From contig JAYKKI010000029.1 in the NCBI GenBank assembly GCA_039881145.1, positions 27,837,501-27,901,500 on the forward strand: 64,000 nucleotides of DNA, read 5' to 3'. A program made the translations under genes and the position numbers. Of this stretch, positions 57,521-64,000 are shown piece after piece. How positions within the stretch are numbered: position 1 is the first letter of the stretch; each line of letters starts with the position of its first letter. The notes beneath the pieces were generated by a model. It made no database searches. It worked only from the letters and a program-made list of their open reading frames with translations, and had not been told where the DNA came from. This stretch comes from Druceiella hillmani. Taxonomy: Eukaryota; Arthropoda; Insecta; Lepidoptera; Hepialidae.

Positions 57521-58160
57521 ATGAACACACTTATATTCATTAAATATTTGTAAACGTGTGTTCGCTAAATGAAATTTTACCTTTACTGAATTCATCGTAA
57601 GTTCGTGATATTCTCAGAAATATATGATATCATAAGGGCTAAAAACGGAAAAAAATGTTTCCAAACACATTCAAACGACTTCAAATAACCCTCGAATAAG
57701 AAGTGCACTGAAATGTTTGAAATAATGAATAGAAGAGTATTCAGTTGCAACTTTTGCGGTACAATATCGATATGAATAAATTTGCAAAATACTGCTACTA
57801 ATCCGGTCAAAATAGACATTGAAGGTTACATTAATTCGCACCTTGCTAAAAATTGGCATGAATGTTGGGAACCCTATTATACACAATTTGTCAATTATCC
57901 ACATCAATCCAAAGTGTGGAAAAAAAGTTATTCAAGGTCAAATGTTGCAAAAATCGGTTTTTGAGTTTTCCAGCTAAACGGTAAGTTAGCAAAACATATC
58001 CCTGTGGTTGTTGAGCCCATGTTATCCTACTGAGCTCTTTAATATTGTTACCCAACTGCGTATGCAAGGGGGGACAACGTTGTATGTATAGTATGCGTGA
58101 TTCTAAATACCATCCAATCATAGGACTTAACAGCTCCATGAATTTCGATATTTGACACAG
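57521..58160 (+). repeat. Left arm of a large inverted duplication
   Basis: This arm is the reverse complement of 59901-60589 at high identity in two blocks. The outer block is 57521-57795 (for example TTCTCAGAAATATATGATAT) and the inner block is about 57985-58160 (CCATCCAATCATAGGACTTA). The middle (about 57797-57980) has no counterpart in the right arm. The spacer is about 1.74 kb. Confidence 0.85.
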
Positions 58161-58402
58161 GCTACATGACGTTACTAAAATTTCACTACACAAATATAAA
58201 TAAATAAATTGGTACGAAATAGCTGGTAGCTATTTCGTACTAATTAATTGTTTGCCTTACAGGACTTACTATCCTTCCTGAAAAAATCTCCCAAGCAGAT
58301 TACACGAAGTTTGATGATCACAACGTAGAAGGATATCAACTTCATGCAAGGATTCAAACAAAGTCCTCTAAAACAAAGTTCAATACGTTTTGGCGACAGT
58401 AA
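57608..58402 (+). pseudogene. Two-exon coding remnant, unrecognised protein with a CxxC motif
   Basis: Exon 1 (about 57608-57980) reads in one frame through FSEIYDII, QTHSNDF, KKCTEMFEIMN, FSCNFCGTISI, then IEGYINSHLAKNWHECWEPY, YTQFVNYPHQSKVWKKSYS and VFQLN. It is broken by three stops, at about 57670, 57772 and 57962. It ends at a strong donor, ACG|GTAAGT (57980/57981). A 282-bp intron closes with TTTGCCTTACAG (AG 58261-58262). Exon 2 (58263-58402) continues in phase: GLTILPEKISQADYTKFDDH, then NVEGYQLHARI and KTKFNTFWRQ, then TAA. The preserved splice phase and balanced composition argue for a real former gene. CNFCG hints at a zinc-binding site; in the right arm the same frame continues FSNMNKFAKYC, where a third Cys appears. 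The family is unknown to me. An intact version may lie elsewhere in the genome. Confidence 0.5.
58207..58245. repeat. Hairpin, 18-bp arms, 3-base loop
   Basis: AATTGGTACGAAATAGCT and AGCTATTTCGTACTAATT pair with one mismatch. It sits in the intron just before the acceptor of the coding remnant. Confidence 0.85.
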
Positions 58403-58689
58403 AATACTGAAAGGAAGTAATAGGTAGGTAACATTATAACTCATGATTTACTCTTTCTAAGAAAATGAAATCGGCTAAAAAAATTAAAATCAAATAAGCA
58501 CATGAATGTACAGACGGAAATTAGTTCTTACGGACCCGGGCTAGAGAGAACGAAATAGATGAGATTATTGAAAAAATATTACAAAGTCCGAATCCGAAGC
58601 AAACTAAAAACGTGTAAATGAGAAAAGTCATAGACTGTAAAAGTGCAGTTGGAAACATTTTCTGGTTGCCAAAGTAACCATTCACTCAC

Positions 58690-59032
58690 CAAATAATGAT
58701 GACTCCTTGTCTGATGTTATTAGACTTATATAGGCGTTCTTGATGAAGCAGGTAATAAATAACAGACGATTATGATTAAGTAAAGTAGATTTATCCATCA
58801 CGTATTGAATCAGTTGTAACTTTGCATAATTTAAAGACGGAAAATGTTGTACCACTGGTTTAGAAAATGTTTCAAAGCCCGCACTACGAGATATAAAGCG
58901 TGTTTCGTTAGAAAGAAGCGAAAAAGCCAGAATTTTTTCTAACCATAGCTTTTTAGTGGCAGTCTCCTTGTCTTTGTCTAATTGTTTATAAATATTAAAT
59001 TTACATTTTATTACATAGCTAGGTTTTTTCAT
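58690..59032 (-). CDS. Possible coding exon with splice donor, unrecognised
   Basis: An ATG at 59032 opens a frame that reads TATKKLWLEKILAFSLLSNE, then RFISRSAGFETFSKPVVQHF, then YAKLQLIQYVMDKSTLLN and LFITCFIKNAYISLITSDKE. It ends at TTTG|GTGAGT (58690/58689), a consensus donor. The 114-codon length, balanced composition and donor suggest a real exon rather than chance. It lies in the spacer of the inverted duplication, antisense and downstream of the two-exon remnant. No downstream minus-strand exon was identified with confidence. The family is unrecognised; transposon origin is possible. Confidence 0.4.
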
Positions 59033-59318
59033 TTCTAAATATTTTTTTATTATTAACCCCCGATTTTTAATTCATAAAGTTAAAATATTTCACGAGTGAA
59101 ATTGTTCCCGTTAGAATATATAACACTCAATTTGGCTTTCAATAATATAAAATTATTTTTTTTAATTAATTTATATACCTATAATAAGCAAGATATGATG
59201 ATGTGGCGTAACTAAATAATGTTACAACAATATCTTATATTTTTGGGCAAATCTCAAATACATTTTAGTCAATTTGAAGAAATCTATATATTAAAAATAT
59301 TTTCGAAAAGTATTAAAG

Positions 59319-59723
59319 GGTATTAGTTGGGACTACCGGGGCGCAAGACAAGAGATTTTTAAATAGTTGTGTGTCTATCTATCGGTCTGTATTTCTAAAA
59401 TGTATCACGCAAAAGCTACTAAACGTATTTTAACAAAATTTTATGCATTTACAATTTATCACGCTACAACGCATAGGGGCTGGATGTTAAATTATGAATT
59501 CCTCTGCATACTCAAAATTTCTTCCACTTTTTAGAAATTATATACAAATTTACGATAGTAGTGTCCAAAGAAAGCGTGATAAATCGTAAATGTATTTTTA
59601 TTGTTTTGTTAAAATATGTTTAGTAGCTTTTGTGTGATATATTTTAGAAATACAGACGGATAGATTTACATACAAATATTTTAAAATCTCTTATCTTGCG
59701 CCCCGCTAGTCCCAACTAATACC
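59319..59723. mobile_element. MITE-like element with terminal inverted repeats of about 150 bp
   Basis: GGTATTAGTTGGGACTACCG at 59319 pairs with CTAGTCCCAACTAATACC at 59723. The inner parts continue to match, with TCTGTATTTCTAAAATGTAT and ATCACGCAAAAGCTACTAAA in both arms, down to GATAAAT/ATTTATC near 59470 and 59580. The core of about 100 bp is noncoding. The long arms suggest a fold-back DNA transposon. A target duplication is not clear (flanks TTAAA and ATACG). Confidence 0.8.
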
Positions 59724-59900
59724 ATACGTCTTAGCTTCCCTTGGCAGACCGATTGTCTTCATATGGGGCTTATAAAGGTAAATATTGGTAAAAATGAACG
59801 TAATAACGGCAGAATTAGGTAATTGAATACACATTTCTCGATACTTCGCACCAAAATACGTAAAGTCCTTTAAGGCAAAAAATTAATTAGCAGAAAATAA

Positions 59901-60589
59901 CTGTGTCAAATATCGAAATTCATGGAGCCGTTAAGTCCTATGATTGGATGGTATTTAGAATCACGCATACTATACATACAACGTTGTCCCCCCTCGCATA
60001 CGCAGTTGGGTAACAATATTAAAGAACTCAGTAGGCTCAACAACCACAGTGATATGTTTTGAAAATAACTTATGTAGTGATATTGATGAGTGATAAGGTG
60101 ATTATCATTTACATATTTTAATACTCTCACGAGCTATTGACATCATCGATCATCGTTTCCGAAAATAAATAAATTCGTAAAATTACTGCTACCGCTAGAG
60201 ATATTTGAAATCGATGCCCAGTCGACGCTTCTCTCCTCTCTCGAGTACATCACACTCGCACACAGATGAGTGCTACGTACCATTTGGCTTCGACTTCTAA
60301 AATCTCTAGGCGTAGCAGTATTTTGCAAATTTATTCATATTCGAAAAAGATATTGTACCGCAAAAGTTGCAACTGAATAATTTTATATTCATTATCTCAA
60401 ACATTTCAGTGCACTTCTTATTCGGGGCTTTCTTGAAGTCGTTTGAATGTGTTTGTAAACATTCTTTTCCGTTTTTAGCGCTTATGATATCATATATTTC
60501 TGAGAATATCACGATGAATTTAGTAAAAGTAAAATTTCATTTATTGAACACACGTTTACAAATATTTAATGAACCTAAGTGTATTCATT
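59901..60589 (-). repeat. Right arm of the large inverted duplication
   Basis: Inverted copy of 57521-58160. Its inner block (59901-60060) and outer block (about 60321-60589) are very similar to the left arm. Between them about 260 bp are different and include a MITE. On the minus strand 60321-60512 keeps an uninterrupted frame (IFSEIYDII, QTHSNDFKKAPNKKC, CNFCGTISFSNMNKFAKYC). It lacks the stop seen in the left arm at about 57670, so the two arms decayed independently. Confidence 0.85.
60184..60320. mobile_element. Short MITE with TA target duplication
   Basis: TACTGCTACCGCTAGAGATA at 60184 and its inverted partner AATCTCTAGGCGTAGCAGTA ending 60320 form terminal repeats of about 21 bp with flanking TA, as in Tc1/mariner-type MITEs. 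The core holds CACACTCGCACACAGATGAG. It lies inside the right arm of the inverted duplication exactly where the homology to the left arm breaks. Confidence 0.7.
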
Positions 60590-60599
60590 GTATTCACTT

Positions 60600-60940
60600 A
60601 TATTACCATAGATTCGACATTTTGTGGTATATTTTCAAACATTTTTTCAAAAGTTTAATTATATTCAACGTTGCTATCTGGTAACTTGTACAAACATCAC
60701 CATCTTCTTTGTTCTTTATTGTAATAATTTTACTACCTGTCAAAACAAAGATAAAAGTTGGAAAACAATTTATGTTTGATATTCGGAAAGAAATTTGAAA
60801 AGTGTCTAAAGTAGTATATATAGGATTAAATAAATTAACGAGGATATTAAATAACTGCTTGAAAATGTGTGAATATATATAATGTCCAGTGTAATTATGT
60901 AGACAGTTTCATTTCATTGGTAAAGATAAAAAACATTATT
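60600..60940. other. AT-rich spacer
   Basis: Nothing recognised. Confidence 0.4.
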
Positions 60941-60942
60941 GC

Positions 60943-61028
60943 AAACTTGTCGGGTGAAACAAATCTCACTCATGCCTATAGTCGCTTTACGAGTATATCA
61001 CCAGACACTTATTTCGCCCGACAAGTTT
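60943..61028. repeat. 86-bp fold-back with 22-bp arms
   Basis: AAACTTGTCGGGTGAAACAA and TTATTTCGCCCGACAAGTTT pair with a few mismatches around about 42 bp. Probably a tiny MITE or a local inversion. Confidence 0.65.
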
Positions 61029-61029
61029 A

Positions 61030-61640
61030 TTAGAATTGATAAGTAATACATAACATTAAAAGGTTTTTCGAAAATGATTATAGATTTACTATTTCCAAAT
61101 AATTATCAATGTGACTTTTAACTGTTAAAAACTTTTTCTGTCTTCTTTTGGTTAAATCAGTAATCACGGTAAGTGAACGAGAAACCATATGGGCTGCTGT
61201 GTGACAATTTTAAAATGTATAATTTGGTAAAATTCCACCACAACATGCGATTTAGATTTAATAAAAGATGCCAAATTTTTTTTTATATCGACATTCGTGA
61301 TAGAGAATAATAGTTTTAGTTTTAAGAAGTTTTTTTTCAATAATACTCCTTTTAGACATAACACTTTTTTTTTGTTTTCTCAGATACTTTTTCAATGTCA
61401 CTTGGTTTTCAGCTGAACATTGTCGTAAAAATAATAATATAAATCTGGAAGTTTATGTCGAAAATTTCAACTATACTAAATAGGTACTTCAACAAAATGT
61501 TGGCTCTTCCCGTATATAAATTTATACCGTCAGGCACTTGCTAATCGGGAGTATAATAAATGGGTAAAAAAGTAAAAGTAGAAACGTTTTACGAATTTTC
61601 AATATCAGTTTCTTTAAAGAGTGAAATTGGGAATTTTAAT
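61030..61640. other. AT-rich spacer
   Basis: No supported feature; a 66-codon minus frame at 61164-61364 is unconvincing. Confidence 0.4.
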
Positions 61641-61647
61641 TATTATT

Positions 61648-61875
61648 CTAATCTCTTGAATCTAGAAAAACTACAAATCTGATTTCATCATTGGTGCTCG
61701 CCATATCGCAAATGCGTTTTCGTTGATAGTGCTCCGTATATCGTATATGACAATATTTCAGTTGGCTGAGTGTACACATTTTTGAACTACTAAAATTGGT
61801 CAATGATTTTAAGAATATAAAAATAATACATTTTTTGCCGACCAACGATTTCAAAAGTAAATCCTTGGTCGGCAA
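61648..61875 (-). other. Weak protein-like minus frame
   Basis: The last part (LSQLKYCHIRYTEHYQRKRI, then CDMASTNDEIRFVVFLDSRD) is less AT-biased than chance frames. The start overlaps the hairpin at 61831-61879. There is no recognisable domain or clear splice signal. Very uncertain. Confidence 0.15.
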
Positions 61876-61879
61876 AAAA
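61831..61879. repeat. Hairpin, about 20-bp arms, 8-base loop
   Basis: TTTTTTGCCGACCAACGATT pairs with AATCCTTGGTCGGCAAAAAA with one mismatch. Confidence 0.85.
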
Positions 61880-61975
61880 CTTGTCTCTGTCGACGTAAAC
61901 GAGATTTAATTTAATGGGTTAAATCTCTGAAAGTTGCCATATATTTGCTAATATATTATATATATTTGCAGAATA

Positions 61976-62020
61976 CCCTTCCAATGTGATAAAAATAACC
62001 CTTCCAATGTGATAAATAAT
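61976..62020. repeat. Short tandem duplication
   Basis: CCCTTCCAATGTGATAAA occurs twice, about 24 bp apart. Confidence 0.8.
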
Positions 62021-62199
62021 AACTTTTTAAAAATACAGTTATTATTAGTGAATATAAGATGAAATGATTTATCTAGTCGTGGATAGTAAAATATCAACAA
62101 CAAATGAACATTAAATAAGTCAACAATTATTGATGTTATGATAAGTAATAGATTATAGTCGATGGCAGCCTCTGTGGGATTACCTTTATTGCAGTTACA

Positions 62200-62322
62200 A
62201 CAATAACGGTAAATATTATTTATTTTACTCCACACAGGTGACTTGAGGACCACAAAGACGTTAAATGTAGCCATTTCGTGACTCATAATAGTTTGAATTT
62301 TAACACGTCTTGACTGCTCCAT
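62200..62322 (-). other. Possible small first exon (weak)
   Basis: An ATG at 62322 begins MEQSRRVKIQTIMSHEMATF, continuing to YRYCCNCNK, followed by a donor-like AAAG|GTAATC near 62190. The frame runs on to 61948 but becomes Leu/Ile-rich and chance-like. No partner exon or domain was identified. Confidence 0.15.
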
Positions 62323-62329
62323 TCAAGCT

Positions 62330-64000
62330 GTTTTAATATACATTAAAAATAAATAAATAATTCAGTCGTGTCATGGTTAACGATATGCTTGATTTCACGG
62401 TCATAACGTTGTAATTTAAGCAAATTAACTTATTTCGAGGACAAATTTGTTTTCAATATACCAAAGACAGCAAATCAATTATTTATTATATAGACAAATA
62501 ATATAGCTTTAATTTTAATTGAAAGCAATAAAACTTATTTACATACCTAAATAAAATAAGAATATATTCAATAATTACGTACAATGAGTGATCAACGATA
62601 TAACAATAAGATCTAGTTTCAAGAATGCTTAGTTTATACTTGGAAAGTAGTATTTTGTATTAGTATTAATATTTGCATCTGAGATTACAAAGTGGTGAAA
62701 ACATATAGTGGCATGTGAATTTTTATCTTTATTTTTCTGTATTTAATATACCGCATGCACTGTAATTATTTTCTAATAAACAAAAAAATGATAATATAAC
62801 CCTTTTTATAATAAAAATATTTATCTTGCGTTTTCATGAAGAAAACAATAACTCATTAGTTGAGCATGTGAAAAAATACATCGCATCTGGCTCATACGTT
62901 AGTTTAACTGTTGAGAAATGAACAATTATGAGTAACACCAGATATTTTAATTTTTGCTTGCATGAATTTGGTGCGATTATTAAGGTTACTTAAAAATCAC
63001 ATTAAATTCAATGTGAATGTGGAGCGGCTGAGATCTGAAGCATAATTGAAACACTAAAAAAATTTGGCTTAGATTTTCAAAACACGTAGTGGCCAGCGTT
63101 GGCGATGAACCAAATATTATGAAAAACTTTGAACTAGACGTTTTCAGTAAGTCACATAGGAATTGAATGTTTGTTTTATGTAAAATATATTAAAATTATT
63201 GCTGATAAGGTGAGTATTTTATCCACCTTCTTCAGAGAAAATGGAAGTAATCATTTAAATTTGATTTTGAAGACTTTTTGCGAATAGTTTCTTAGTAAAA
63301 TTACGCGGAAACGTCTCTTAAGTAATAATTTATTGCAGAAATTAATAAAGAAAATTTGAAGAGAATTAAACTTATTACTTGGCTTTAAAATGGCATGAAA
63401 ATTTATAATAGTACGGCAGAAAAACCTCTCAGATTAAATATTTGCATCTCATGTGTATACAAAATGAAATGACGATCCTTAATTTGAAGCATATTATTAC
63501 TATTTTGAATGAAGTTAGCCATAAAAGTCTTAAATGGTTAAAATTTTCTTAAATCCGAAGTAATAAGTGAGGTATTGTTTAAGAAAACTGAATCGATAAA
63601 TACAGATTTCTAAACTAAATTTTTTAAAGTATAAAAGCTCTTATACTAAAAAAAAACACTTTTAATATAGGTATATCAATATATCCATACACTAGTAAAA
63701 CTATGAAACGCGCTGAATGTTTTGAATAGCATATACAAAAAAAATAAAACGTCTTTTTTATGACATAGATGAACTAGTTTTGATATATCTTTATTTTTGT
63801 TCTAAGGGCGCTATTTAAACTTTTTATTTAAGTTCAAGTTTCGGAAAGTCCCGAAACTGCGCTTGGATATATTGAGTCCCGGTACTTTAAAAAGGAAATA
63901 TTTAGAAAATGGAGAGTTTTTTAAAGAGTTTCTTTCAGAAAGATAAAACTAAAGCCGATATATTCATTTGCATGATATATAAAATTGATATAGATCGCAT
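62330..64000. other. AT-rich stretch, no gene seen
   Basis: No recognisable coding, repeat or terminal structure to the end of the window. Confidence 0.45.

Noticed and set aside
58050..58160. Conserved frames on both strands in the inner arm (PMIGWYLESRILYIQRCPP, and SMRDSKYHPIIGL on the other strand)
   Set aside because: Both strands are open over about 110 bp and both arms are nearly identical. The conservation reflects recent duplication rather than coding constraint; on my model this is intron.
61948..62322. 124-codon minus frame as a whole gene
   Set aside because: Only the first 45 codons look protein-like; the rest is Leu/Ile-rich chance-type sequence. Kept only as a weak exon candidate.

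Overview
The window looks like AT-rich, gene-poor, transposon-laden insect DNA. It contains a tRNA-derived SINE with an (AAAT)n tail, Ty1/copia remnants with an initiator-methionine half-tRNA primer site as in Drosophila copia, a Helitron, PIF1-type helicase fragments, a Mutator-like/YqaJ protein remnant and a MADF remnant. Small repeat motifs familiar from Lepidoptera also occur ('ATGCCTATATCCAGCAGTGG', 'GGTTCCGTTTTT', 'GAGATACGGAAACC'). I lean weakly to Lepidoptera; the order is not established. No rRNA, functional tRNA gene, CRISPR array or bacterial-style operon is visible, and no intact, confidently identified host gene lies in the 64 kb.

Layout. 1-6.4 kb: intergenic AT-rich DNA with one complete SINE (1455-1608, 8-bp target duplication) and a SINE fragment. 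6.4-10.3 kb: a badly decayed copia copy (gag start, integrase, RNase H end, duplicated 3' LTR). 11.95-14.06 kb: a 165-bp satellite of about 13 monomers whose repeat length is 55 codons and whose common frame is largely open. 14.07-14.67 kb: an A-rich repeat of about 85 bp. 15.36-19.45 kb: a second copia copy of the same family with both LTRs, primer site, gag, integrase, reverse transcriptase (YIDDG) and RNase H, all broken by stops and frameshifts, plus a tandem repeat of about 73 bp before the 3' LTR. 20.2 kb: another SINE. 20.5-21.4 and 43.0-43.9 kb: two diverged copies of one segment sharing a splice-donor-like site. 26.7-28.9 kb: a LINE-like tail, a small inverted-repeat element and a minus-strand Mutator-like/YqaJ pseudogene. 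32.1-32.5, 38.8-39.1 and 44.2-44.4 kb: exon-like islands, of which only the MADF one is recognisable. 41.5-42.2 kb: a non-autonomous Helitron with both termini and an internal GCGAAG minisatellite. 49.2-49.8 kb (minus) and 54.1-55.1 kb (plus): two PIF1/Helitron-type helicase remnants in inverted orientation. 55.3-57.0 kb: a 218-bp palindrome and a 120-bp tandem array between 160-bp direct repeats. 57.5-60.6 kb: a large inverted duplication whose left arm and spacer hold a two-exon, protein-like, unrecognised coding sequence.

Between these lie long stretches of AT-rich DNA with (TA)n arrays. At least ten short, near-perfect hairpins of unrelated sequence are scattered through the window. Nothing acts together as a functional pathway; the coherent story is layered transposon insertion, satellite growth and local inverted or tandem duplication. 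The least explained features are the open-frame satellite, the mosaic inverted duplication with its spliced coding remnant, and the excess of young-looking hairpins.
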